From Chloroflexota bacterium (lineage in GTDB: Bacteria; Chloroflexota; Limnocylindria; P2-11E), in the NCBI GenBank assembly GCA_021787445.1, contig JAJYLV010000016.1:1-32059 (forward strand): a stretch of DNA of 32,059 nucleotides, written 5' to 3'. Made by a program: the position numbers and the translations under genes. Positions 22,882-30,236 of this stretch are shown one piece after another. Within the stretch, counting starts at the first letter, position 1, and every line of letters starts with the position of its first letter. The notes under the pieces are model-generated. The model saw nothing but the letters and a program-made list of their open reading frames with translations, made no database searches and had not been told where the DNA came from.

Positions 22882-24016
22882 GGCGGTCGCCTTCGCCGCC
22901 CCCACCCGCCTTCGCCACGGCGCGCTCGTACAGCGCCTCCGAGAGGCGCAGCGGCCGGCCGGTCCCGCCGAACCGCTCCATCGAGATCTCGGCCATGACC
23001 GCGAGCGAGATCTCCGCGGGGGTGCGGCCGCCGAGGTCGAGCCCGATCGGGGCGTGGACCTGGCGCAGCCGCTCCTCCGAGACGCCTTCGTCGCGCAGCA
23101 TCCTCTCGACGAGGATCGTCTTGCGGCGGCTCCCGAGGAGCCCGACGTAGCGCGCCTGCGTCTTGACGGCCGCGCGCAGGCAGTGGCTGTCCAGCTTGTG
23201 CCCGCGCGTCGCGATGACGACGAACGTGTTCCATCCGATCGGCATCGTCTCGAGCGCCGTGACCATGTCGGCCTTCATGACCTCGACGCCGTCCGGGAAC
23301 CTCTCGCGAGCCGCGAAATCCGGACGGTCGTCGATGACCGTCACCTGGTACTCGAGGAGCGTCGCCATGCGCGCGAGGGCGAGCCCCACGTGGCCGCCGC
23401 CGGCCACGACGAGACGCGGCTTCGCGACGACGGGCTCGATGAGGAGCTCGTTCCCCTCGTCGAGCGGGACGACCCGCGCGGTGCCCTGCCGCAGCGCCTC
23501 CGTCGCGGCGTCGCGCGCGCGCGCGTCGAGCGCGGGGTCGTCGAGGGCGCCGCCCGTGCGGCCGTCGGTCTCCACGACGAGCCGGCCCGCGGGCTCGATC
23601 TCGCGTCCGTTCTTCCGCAGGAGCGTCGCGAGGGCGACGGGGCGGCCGCCGTTGGACGCGACGAGGAGGTCGCCGAGCACCTCGCGGCCGCCGACGGTGA
23701 GCGCGCGCTCGCCCGGCTCGATCCAGATCCACATCGTCCCGCCGCACACCAGGCCGGTGTCCCACGCGAGATCCTCGGTGAGCTCGTACTCGCGAAGGGA
23801 CGTCGTACCGTTCGCGAGGACGCCGCGCGCCTCCTCGAAGGCGTCGCCCTCGACGCAGCCGCCGCCGAGCGTCCCGCTGAGGCGCCCGAGGTCGTCGACG
23901 ATCATCTTCGCGCCGACCACCTGCGGCGTGGATCCGACCGTGCGCACGACGGTGCACACCGCGTAGCGCCGGCCTTCGCGCTCGAGCTCGGCCATGCGCT
24001 GGTAGATCTCTCTCAC
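22871..24016 (-). CDS. xdhC: XdhC-family molybdenum hydroxylase maturation factor
   Basis: 381 residues from a GTG overlapping the preceding nucleotidyltransferase stop (GTGA). The N-terminal XdhC/CoxI domain carries CTVVRTVGSTPQ (21-32) and SGTLGGGCVEGDAFEEA (47-63). The C-terminal Rossmann domain begins with LVVAGGGHVGLALA (about 202-215) and includes VIATRGHKLDSHCLRAA and YVGLLGSRRK. XdhC proteins bind molybdenum cofactor, promote its sulfuration and insert it into xanthine-oxidase-family enzymes. It follows cluster 3 in the same orientation but may serve all three hydroxylases of the island, because no other XdhC is present in the window. Confidence 0.93.
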   Translation of the reverse strand: MREIYQRMAELEREGRRYAVCTVVRTVGSTPQVVGAKMIVDDLGRLSGTLGGGCVEGDAFEEARGVLANGTTSLREYELTEDLAWDTGLVCGGTMWIWIEPGERALTVGGREVLGDLLVASNGGRPVALATLLRKNGREIEPAGRLVVETDGRTGGALDDPALDARARDAATEALRQGTARVVPLDEGNELLIEPVVAKPRLVVAGGGHVGLALARMATLLEYQVTVIDDRPDFAARERFPDGVEVMKADMVTALETMPIGWNTFVVIATRGHKLDSHCLRAAVKTQARYVGLLGSRRKTILVERMLRDEGVSEERLRQVHAPIGLDLGGRTPAEISLAVMAEISMERFGGTGRPLRLSEALYERAVAKAGGGGEGDRHEE

Positions 24017-24594
24017 GCCTCCGGCCCCTTCAGGTCGGACGGCACGTCGACGTCACGCACGACCCCTCGATCGTAGACGTCCATGTCCACCCGCTCGCTC
24101 AGGTGCGCCTTGATGACCTCGTGGAGCGTCGCGGAACGCCCGGCCGCCAGGATCTCCTCCCGGTACCTCCCCGGGATGACGACGGGATGGCCGCGCTTGC
24201 CCTGGAACTTCGGCGAGATGATGGTCGCGCGCTCGCCGTACGAGCGGAGGAGCGAGGCGACCGTCGCCATGTCGACGTAGGGCATGTCGCCGGGCAGGAC
24301 GAGGATGGGGTCGCCCGTCGCGGCCGCGACGCCGGCCTGGATCGAGGAGAGCATCCCGTGCTCCGGATGCGCGTTGACCGCGACGGAGACGCGCGGGTCG
24401 CCGAGCGCGGGGATGCTCTCGCGGATCGGTGCACCCTCGGGGCCGAGCACGACGACGACGCCGTCGACGCCGCCGTCGAGGAGCGCGCGGATCGTCCGCT
24501 CGAGGAGCGGCGCGCCGCCGACGTCGGCGAGGAGCTTCGCGCTCCCGAACCGCTCCGCCGCGCCGGCGGCAGGGACGACGCCGAGCGAGCCCAT
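24013..24594 (-). CDS. MobA-like/MocA-type NTP transferase, second copy (YgfJ family)
   Basis: 193 residues from an ATG at 24594; earlier in-frame starts exist but lie before the conserved domain. The nucleotide-binding block VVPAAGAAERFGSAKLLADV and LVLPGDMPYVDMATV (metal-binding Asp) are diagnostic of MobA-like nucleotidyltransferases. Like the homologue at the end of cluster 1 it probably adjusts the molybdenum cofactor (CMP addition or a related step). The two copies share little sequence beyond the motifs, which suggests separate specificities or dedicated service to different hydroxylases. The gene lies 72 bases after the cluster 3 FAD subunit and overlaps xdhC. Confidence 0.85.
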   Translation of the reverse strand: MGSLGVVPAAGAAERFGSAKLLADVGGAPLLERTIRALLDGGVDGVVVVLGPEGAPIRESIPALGDPRVSVAVNAHPEHGMLSSIQAGVAAATGDPILVLPGDMPYVDMATVASLLRSYGERATIISPKFQGKRGHPVVIPGRYREEILAAGRSATLHEVIKAHLSERVDMDVYDRGVVRDVDVPSDLKGPEA

Positions 24595-24666
24595 CAGGCC
24601 GCCGCCGTGAGCGCCCACGCCGCAGGCGTCAGGCGCGAATACCAACAGCTCAACGGCGGGGACGCC

Positions 24667-25692
24667 CTAGTTATCCCTCAGCTCGCGCAGCGCGCGCGTC
24701 GCGAAGACGGACACCGTTCGCTTCCGCTGCGCGATCGTCCCCGACGTGTTGTCCATCGGACGCGCCGCCTTGAACGCGGCCTCGGCGGCGGCCTCGATCG
24801 CCGCGTCGTCGAGGCGCGAGCCCCGCAGCGCCTTCGCCGCGGCGTCGACGAGGATGGGTCGGGACGCGACGGCGGTCAGCGCCACTCTCGCGTCCGCGAC
24901 GCGGGCGCCGTCCATCCGGACGGCGGCCGCGAGGCCGACGATGGGAAAGTCGAACGATCCGCGGTCGCGAAGCTTGAGGTAGGTGCTGCGCCAACCCTCC
25001 GCGGGCGGGAGCGCGACCTCGGTGACGATCTCGTCGCGCCTTATCGTGAGGTAGCGGATGCCGTCCTCGCGGTACAGCTCGCCGAGGTCGACGGTGCGCT
25101 CGCCCTGCGCGCTGCGGACCGTCACCGTCGCCCCCAGGGCGAGGAGCGCGGGGACCGTGTCCGCGCTCGCGACGGCGAGGCAGCGTGGGCTCGAGGTCGC
25201 GACGCGGCAGACGACGCTGGGGTGCGTCTTCATGCAGAAGCCCTCCGCCGTGCGCCAGAACCCCGACTCGTCGTACCAGTTGCAGCGCGTGTCGAGGCAG
25301 ACGTTCCCCCCGATCGTCCCCATGTTGCGCAGCTGGGGCGTGCTCACGAGGCCGGCCGCCATCGCGAGCGCCGCGTAGCGCGAGCGGACGACCGGGTGCG
25401 CGCTGACGCTCGAGAGCGTCGCGCCCGCCCCGATCGTGGCGCCGCTCGCCGGGCCGTCGGCCCGGACGTCGCGCGAGAGCGCGCGGCGGAGCGACACGAG
25501 GACCTCGGGAGCGAGCTGGCGGCGCTTCATGTTCGGGTACACGTCGGTGCCGCCCGCGACCATGAGCACCTTCATTCCGGGCATCCCGCTGACGCCCGGG
25601 TCCTGCGTCCCGGCGCCGAGCTCGCGCAGTACGCGCGCGGCCTCGTCGGCGCTGCGGGGGATCTCCATCCGGAAGCGCGGCAGACGGAGCAT
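24667..25692 (-). CDS. Molybdenum hydroxylase cluster 3, FAD-binding subunit with 4Fe-4S loop (4-hydroxybenzoyl-CoA reductase beta-like)
   Basis: 341 residues; its ATG overlaps the Mo subunit stop by one base (TGATG). FAD blocks are VAGGTDVYPNMK (45-56) and RNMGTIGGNVCL (122-133). The insert that follows has cysteines 132, 137, 153, 162 and 171. The spacing of the last four and the surrounding CLDTRCNWY, FWR and GFC residues match the loop that binds a 4Fe-4S cluster in the beta subunit of 4-hydroxybenzoyl-CoA reductase (HcrB). In that enzyme the extra cluster is linked to its reductive direction of electron flow; whether this one also runs as a reductase is not known. It differs from the cluster 1 and 2 inserts in cysteine spacing. 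Confidence 0.9.
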   Translation of the reverse strand: MLRLPRFRMEIPRSADEAARVLRELGAGTQDPGVSGMPGMKVLMVAGGTDVYPNMKRRQLAPEVLVSLRRALSRDVRADGPASGATIGAGATLSSVSAHPVVRSRYAALAMAAGLVSTPQLRNMGTIGGNVCLDTRCNWYDESGFWRTAEGFCMKTHPSVVCRVATSSPRCLAVASADTVPALLALGATVTVRSAQGERTVDLGELYREDGIRYLTIRRDEIVTEVALPPAEGWRSTYLKLRDRGSFDFPIVGLAAAVRMDGARVADARVALTAVASRPILVDAAAKALRGSRLDDAAIEAAAEAAFKAARPMDNTSGTIAQRKRTVSVFATRALRELRDN

Positions 25693-28079
25693 CAGGACAT
25701 CACCTTCTTCTTCTCACGCGCGTCCGTCGTCGCGTGGAGGCGGCGCATCGCGGCCTTCGGGTCGCGCTGCGACGAGAGGCCCTCCGGACCGACGCGGCTC
25801 CTGTTCTTCTGGAGGGCGTCGAGGACCTTCGCCGGGGTGATGGGCGTCTCGTCGAAGCGGACGCCGATCGCGTCGTACACGGCGTTGGCGATCGCGGGGA
25901 TGACGGGGTTGAGCGGGCCTTCGCCCGCCTCCTTCGCGCCGAACGGGCCTTCCGGGTCGATCGTCTCGACGATGATCGCCTTCATCTCGGGCGTGTCCAT
26001 CGAGGTCGGCAGCTTGTACTCGAGCAGCGACGGCTTCTTGTGCAGTCCCCCGCGGAACACCTGCTCCTCGGCGATGGCCTCGCCGTAGCCCATGTACGCG
26101 GCGCCCTCGATCTGTCCCTCGACCGCGGGCGGGTTGAGCGCGCGCCCGCAGTCATGCGCCTCGGTGATGCGCTCGACGGTGACGATGCCCGTCTCGAGGT
26201 CGACGCTCACCTCGGCGACGGCCGCCTGGTACGAGTACGCCGCGGTCGGGCCGACGCCCGACCCCTTGTAGTCGCCCGAGATGTCCTTCGGCGGCTTGTA
26301 CGAGCCGACGGAGACGAGCGTGCCGTTCTTCGACTCCGCGAGGACCGCGGCCTCGGCGAAGGTCATCCCCTTCGCCGGGTCGGCGAGGTCGTACACGCGC
26401 CGCTGGGCGAGCGCGATGCGGTCGGCGGGAACGCCGAGCTTCGCCGCGGCCGCCTCGACGACGAGGGTCCGCAGCCTGCCCGCCGCCTGGCGCACGGCGT
26501 TGCCGGCCATGAAGGTGACGCGGCTCGAGTACGAGCCGAGGTCGACGGGCGCGAGCGACGTGTCGCCCGAGACGACGTGCACGTCCTCGGTGAGGACGCC
26601 GAGCTGCTCCGCCGCGACGACCGCGAGGACGTTGTCGGAGCCCTGGCCGATCTCGGAGGTGCCGCAGTAGACCGTGACGCCGCCGCCGCGGTCGACCTTC
26701 ACCGACGCTCCGGAGTGCGGCATCTCGTTCCAGTAGATGGGCAGCCCGGCGCCGGAGATGTACGCGCTCCCGGCGACGCCGATCCCCTTGCCCCGGGGGA
26801 GCTGGCCGTGCTTCTCCGGGAAGCGCGTCGAGCGCTTCACCTCCTCGAGGCACTGGCCGAGCCCCATCGAGGTGATGCGGAGCCCGTTCACCGTCCGGCT
26901 GTTGGCCGGCTGGAGGATCCTCTCGCGGTACGCGATGGGATCGAGGCCGAGGTCCTCGGCGATCTGGTCGAGCTGGCATTCGAACGCGAAGCGGGGCTGC
27001 GTCGTGCCGTGCCCGCGCTTGGGGCCGCACGCCGGCTTGTTCGTGTAGACGCGGACGCCGTCGAACTTGTACGCCGGCAGCTTGTAGGTGACGGTCATGA
27101 GCGCGCCGGTGTAGTAGGTCGTCGCGATCCCGTACGACGCGTAGGCTCCGCCGTCGAGGTAGCTCTGGAAGTGGACGGCGGTGATGTCGCCGTCCGCGCT
27201 GACGCCGGTCCGGAGGTGCATGAGGACCGGGTGCCGGCCGCGGTGAGCGTAGAAGACCTCCTCGCGGTCGAGCGTGAACTTCACCGGACGCTTGGTGCGC
27301 ATCGATAGGAGGCACGCGGCGAATTCGTGCGAGAAGGGGTCGCTCTTGCCGCCGAATCCCCCGCCGTTGGGTGTCGCGATGACGCGGATCCGCGAGCGCG
27401 GGATCCCGAGGACCTTCTCGAGCTCGCGGTGCAGGTAGTGCGGGACCTGGGTGCTGGTCCAGAGGGTGAGCTTCCCGTCGCCGTCGTACGACGCGACCGC
27501 GGAGTGGGTCTCCATCGGCGCGTGCGTCGTGCCCTCGAAGAAGTACCAGTTGTCGTAGACCTTGTGCGCTGTCTGGAACCCGCCCTCGACGTCGCCGAAC
27601 TCGAGATGCACGTCCTTGAAGACGTTGGCCGGGCGCCCTGAGTCCTCGTGGATGCGGACGTCCTCGCGCGTCAGCGCCTCCTCGATGGTGAGGATCGGCT
27701 CGAGCGGCTCGTACTCGACGTCGATGAGCGACAGCGCGTCATAGGCGGTGTCCTCGTCGACCGCGGCGACCGCGGCGACGGGGTCGCCGATGTAGCGGAC
27801 CTTGTCCACCGCGAGCGCGTACTCGTCCTGCGTCGAGGGCATGATCCCCATGCGCTCCGGCATGTCGGCGCCGGTGCACACGGCGACGACGCCGTCGTGC
27901 GCGAGCGCGCGCGACGCGTCGATCCGCTTGATCCGCGCGTGCGCGTGCGGCGAGCGCAGGAGGCGGCCGTAGAGCATCCGCGGCAGCTGGATGTCGTCGG
28001 CGTACCGCGCGGTGCCGGTCAGGTGGCCCCAGACGTTGACCTTGGGGAGCCGCTTCCCGACGACGCTGAACTCGCTCAT
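25692..28079 (-). CDS. Molybdenum hydroxylase cluster 3, molybdopterin-binding catalytic subunit (4-hydroxybenzoyl-CoA reductase alpha-like)
   Basis: 795 residues; the ATG overlaps the 2Fe-2S subunit stop (ATGA). Signatures in order: FSVVGKRLPKVNVWGHLTG (4-22), NGGGFGGK (238-245), the loop CGPKRGHGTTQPR (351-363), SEIGQGSDN in the second half and GAKEAGE with presumed catalytic Glu720. The KRGHG loop is the form seen in 4-hydroxybenzoyl-CoA reductases and related dehydrogenases rather than xanthine dehydrogenase. A charged tail of about 35 residues (from around 760) extends past the normal end. No CoA ligase or other aromatic-CoA gene is adjacent, so the substrate remains open. There is no signal peptide, so it is cytoplasmic. 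Confidence 0.92.
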   Translation of the reverse strand: MSEFSVVGKRLPKVNVWGHLTGTARYADDIQLPRMLYGRLLRSPHAHARIKRIDASRALAHDGVVAVCTGADMPERMGIMPSTQDEYALAVDKVRYIGDPVAAVAAVDEDTAYDALSLIDVEYEPLEPILTIEEALTREDVRIHEDSGRPANVFKDVHLEFGDVEGGFQTAHKVYDNWYFFEGTTHAPMETHSAVASYDGDGKLTLWTSTQVPHYLHRELEKVLGIPRSRIRVIATPNGGGFGGKSDPFSHEFAACLLSMRTKRPVKFTLDREEVFYAHRGRHPVLMHLRTGVSADGDITAVHFQSYLDGGAYASYGIATTYYTGALMTVTYKLPAYKFDGVRVYTNKPACGPKRGHGTTQPRFAFECQLDQIAEDLGLDPIAYRERILQPANSRTVNGLRITSMGLGQCLEEVKRSTRFPEKHGQLPRGKGIGVAGSAYISGAGLPIYWNEMPHSGASVKVDRGGGVTVYCGTSEIGQGSDNVLAVVAAEQLGVLTEDVHVVSGDTSLAPVDLGSYSSRVTFMAGNAVRQAAGRLRTLVVEAAAAKLGVPADRIALAQRRVYDLADPAKGMTFAEAAVLAESKNGTLVSVGSYKPPKDISGDYKGSGVGPTAAYSYQAAVAEVSVDLETGIVTVERITEAHDCGRALNPPAVEGQIEGAAYMGYGEAIAEEQVFRGGLHKKPSLLEYKLPTSMDTPEMKAIIVETIDPEGPFGAKEAGEGPLNPVIPAIANAVYDAIGVRFDETPITPAKVLDALQKNRSRVGPEGLSSQRDPKAAMRRLHATTDAREKKKVMS

Positions 28080-28591
28080 GACCGCACCGCCGCCGGCTGC
28101 GTCCCGCCCATCCGCTCCGTCTCACGCATCCGTTCCGCCGCTTTGTCGATGGCCTCGTATATCGCCGTGTAGCCGGTGCAGCGGCAGAGGTTGCCCGCGA
28201 TCGCCTCCGCCATCTCCTCACGCGTGGGGGCCGTGGTGCGGTCGAGGAGGGACTTCGCGCTCAGGAGCATCCCCGGCGTGCAGTAGCCGCACTGCGCCGC
28301 GGCTTCCTCGGCGAACGCCGTCTGCAGCGGATGCAGCTCCGGTCCTTTCGCCAGCCCCTCGACCGTCGTCACCTCCGCGTCGCCGATCTCGCTCGGGAGC
28401 GTGAGGCAGGAGAGGACGGGCACGCCGTCGACGAGGACGGTGCACGCGCCGCACTCCCCGAGCTCGCAGCCGTGCTTCGTCCCGGTGAGGCCGAGATCCT
28501 CGCGCAGGACCTCGAGGAGCGTGTGATGCGGCTCGGCGGCGACGGTCTGCCGCTCGCCGTTCACGCGCAGTGTCAGGAGTGTCTTGGCCAT
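28076..28591 (-). CDS. Molybdenum hydroxylase cluster 3, 2Fe-2S subunit (HcrC-like)
   Basis: 171 residues from an ATG at 28591 preceded by GGAGGGGAG. Iron-sulfur ligands are Cys42, 47, 50 and 62 (CELGECGAC) and Cys101, 104, 136 and 138 (CGYC, CRC). It carries electrons between the molybdopterin centre and the FAD/4Fe-4S subunit. No export signal is present. The start lies inside the 3' end of the IclR regulator gene (19-base overlap), so regulator and enzyme are co-transcribed. Its C-terminal tail after residue 150 is polar and variable. Confidence 0.93.
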   Translation of the reverse strand: MAKTLLTLRVNGERQTVAAEPHHTLLEVLREDLGLTGTKHGCELGECGACTVLVDGVPVLSCLTLPSEIGDAEVTTVEGLAKGPELHPLQTAFAEEAAAQCGYCTPGMLLSAKSLLDRTTAPTREEMAEAIAGNLCRCTGYTAIYEAIDKAAERMRETERMGGTQPAAVRS

Positions 28592-29229
28592 GCGGTCTCC
28601 CCTCCGTGTCCTTGAATGCTCCGTGACAGCTCCGCTGCCACTTGCGCGCAGCGCTCGCCGATGCGGCGGAGCGTGCGCAGATCGAGGCTGTCCTTCAGGC
28701 CGACGATGAGGAGCGCGGCGATGCGGTGACCGTGGGCATCGACGATCGGCGCCGCCGTGGCGCGCACGCCGGGGAGGTACTCCTCGTCGTCGTAGCCGAT
28801 CGGGTCCGCGCCCGAGAGCACCTTGGCGTGCGCGCCGGCGTCGAGCGGCAAGCGCCGCCCCAACGGCGCGGTGACGTGCAGGTCCGAAGGCTCCGAGCGC
28901 GCGGAGATCTCGAGGCGGCCGTCGCGCACGACGCCGAGGATCGCGGTCTGCCCCGTCTCGTTCATGAGCGCGGCCAGCCGTGGCGCCGCGAGCGACACGA
29001 GGTCGCGCGACGGGATGCGGAAGCGAGCGTCCTCGTCGCGCTCGATGAGGCCGTGCATGGTGAGGGTCATGAGGATGTCGCGCACGGTCCCCTTGGACGC
29101 ACCGATCCGGCGTGCGAGCTCCGACACGCCGAGCGGCTCGGGCGCCGACAGCTCCGCGAGGAGCCGGGCGGCCTTGTCGACCGCGGGCACGACGCGGAAC
29201 TGACTGCTCCGGAACGTACTGCTGGCCAT
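28573..29229 (-). CDS. IclR-family transcriptional regulator
   Basis: 218 residues from an ATG at 29229. The N-terminal winged helix-turn-helix includes VDKAARLLAELS (17-28) and LGVSELARRIGASKGTVRDIL (33-53). The C-terminal effector domain has the IclR pattern, with LPLDAGAHAKVL around 130-141 and a central APIVDAHGHRIAALLIVG. IclR proteins respond to small aromatic or carboxylic effectors. It is the first gene of the cluster 3 operon, so it is likely to control that cluster and itself. TATCAT on the minus strand 14 bases before the ATG is a candidate -10 box. Confidence 0.9.
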   Translation of the reverse strand: MASSTFRSSQFRVVPAVDKAARLLAELSAPEPLGVSELARRIGASKGTVRDILMTLTMHGLIERDEDARFRIPSRDLVSLAAPRLAALMNETGQTAILGVVRDGRLEISARSEPSDLHVTAPLGRRLPLDAGAHAKVLSGADPIGYDDEEYLPGVRATAAPIVDAHGHRIAALLIVGLKDSLDLRTLRRIGERCAQVAAELSRSIQGHGGETAWPRHS

Positions 29230-29301
29230 ACGCTGTACGAGGGATGATACGCCTGGCGCGAGGCGCCCGCACCTCCGCACGGTCGCGCGGCGGGCCGTGC
29301 G

Positions 29302-29307
29302 TAGACT
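29302..29307 (+). promoter_or_regulatory. -10 box of a leaderless promoter for the small unknown gene
   Basis: TAGACT lies seven bases before the GTG at 29315 and no ribosome-binding site precedes that GTG. The spacing matches the other candidate leaderless starts in this window and helps choose 29315 over the GTG at 29297. Confidence 0.4.
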
Positions 29308-29314
29308 CCGGAAG

Positions 29315-29749
29315 GTGGACCGTGCCGACGTCGCGGCGCTCGCGAACGCGCTGCGTGAGGCCTTCCTCGCGGACGGCGGCGAGATGCGCGAACGCAAGAC
29401 GGTGACCGGGGAGGCGTTCCTGCTCGGAGAGCACGCCGTCGGGCAGATCGACGTGCGCGCCAACGTCGTCCGCGCCCGGCTGTGGCTCTCCGACGAGGAT
29501 CGTCGCCGGTTCGAGGCGCGTCCGACGTTCGATCCCGAGAGCGGATGGCTCCACGTGGTATCGGACGAGGACGTCGAGCTCGTGCGCTCGCTCATTCCAG
29601 CCGCGTCACGGACCGCGGCGAGCGGCGCCGACGCGGCGCCGCCGGCGCCGCGGAGCGTCGACGCCGCGCCACCGCGCGCAGCGCCCACGAAAAGGAGGAG
29701 GGCCGCTCCCGCGGCCCTCCCGTCACATTCGAGGCGAGCGCGTGACTAG
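29315..29749 (+). CDS. Small protein of unknown function with disordered Ala/Arg-rich tail
   Basis: 144 residues from a GTG at 29315 (29297 is an alternative). The first about 95 residues look like a compact alpha/beta domain with repeated hydrophobic and charged alternation (AVGQIDVRANVVRARLWL, WLHVVSDEDVELVRSLI). From about residue 98 the chain becomes an Ala/Pro/Arg-rich low-complexity tail. I do not recognise the family. The 3' part of the gene contains the terminator hairpin of the convergent Fe-S carrier gene, and the two stops overlap in CTAG at 29746-29749. The functional protein may therefore be constrained only in its N-terminal part. Confidence 0.6.
   Translation: MDRADVAALANALREAFLADGGEMRERKTVTGEAFLLGEHAVGQIDVRANVVRARLWLSDEDRRRFEARPTFDPESGWLHVVSDEDVELVRSLIPAASRTAASGADAAPPAPRSVDAAPPRAAPTKRRRAAPAALPSHSRRARD
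29690..29720 (-). terminator. Rho-independent-type terminator of the A-type Fe-S carrier gene
   Basis: On the minus strand a 10-base-pair stem, GGAGGGCCGC paired with GCGGCCCTCC around a 4-base loop, begins 26 bases after the stop at 29746. It is followed by a T-containing stretch (TCCTTTT). It is the clearest intrinsic terminator in the window and lies within the coding end of the convergent gene. Confidence 0.7.
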
Positions 29750-30147
29750 TGGTGGCAGGCCTTCGCGGTGCCCTGCTGGTCGGCGGTCTTGAAGGACTGA
29801 CCGCAGCCGCAGCTCGAGACGGCGTTGGGATTGCGCAGCGCGAACCCGCCGCCCATGAGCGCGTCGACGAAGTCGATCTCGGACCCCTTGAGATACATCG
29901 CGCTCATCGGGTCGACGACGATGCGCACGCCGTCCTGCTCGACGACCGCGTCGCCCTCCTCCGTGCCTTCGGCGAACGTCATCCCGTACGAGAAGCCGGA
30001 GCAGCCGCCGGGCGTGACGTAGACGCGGAGGGCGAGGTCGCTGCGGCCGTGCTTCTCGATGATCTCCTTGAGCTTGTCGCTGGCCCGCGACGTCATGGCA
30101 ACGAGCGGCTGGTCGCTCGTCGTGGGCTCGTTCTGCTCGATCGCCAA
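29746..30147 (-). CDS. A-type iron-sulfur carrier protein (IscA/ErpA family)
   Basis: 133 residues from a TTG at 30147, supported by GGAGGTG six bases upstream. The three conserved cysteines are present: Cys49 in GGCSGFSYG and Cys113 and Cys115 in SSCGCGQSF. The protein accepts and delivers Fe-S clusters to target enzymes, a service in demand given the many Fe-S subunits encoded nearby. Whether it is ErpA, IscA or SufA cannot be decided from the sequence. A non-conserved tail ends in Cys-His-His, which could be an extra metal ligand set. The gene stands alone, with its own terminator downstream. Confidence 0.92.
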   Translation of the reverse strand: MAIEQNEPTTSDQPLVAMTSRASDKLKEIIEKHGRSDLALRVYVTPGGCSGFSYGMTFAEGTEEGDAVVEQDGVRIVVDPMSAMYLKGSEIDFVDALMGGGFALRNPNAVSSCGCGQSFKTADQQGTAKACHH

Positions 30148-30236
30148 GATGTCACCTCCAAGACGCTACGAAAGACCATCGTACAGCCCGGTCTCCCTGA
30201 TACCAGACACGGATCCGTCACTGCGAGACTTGGACC

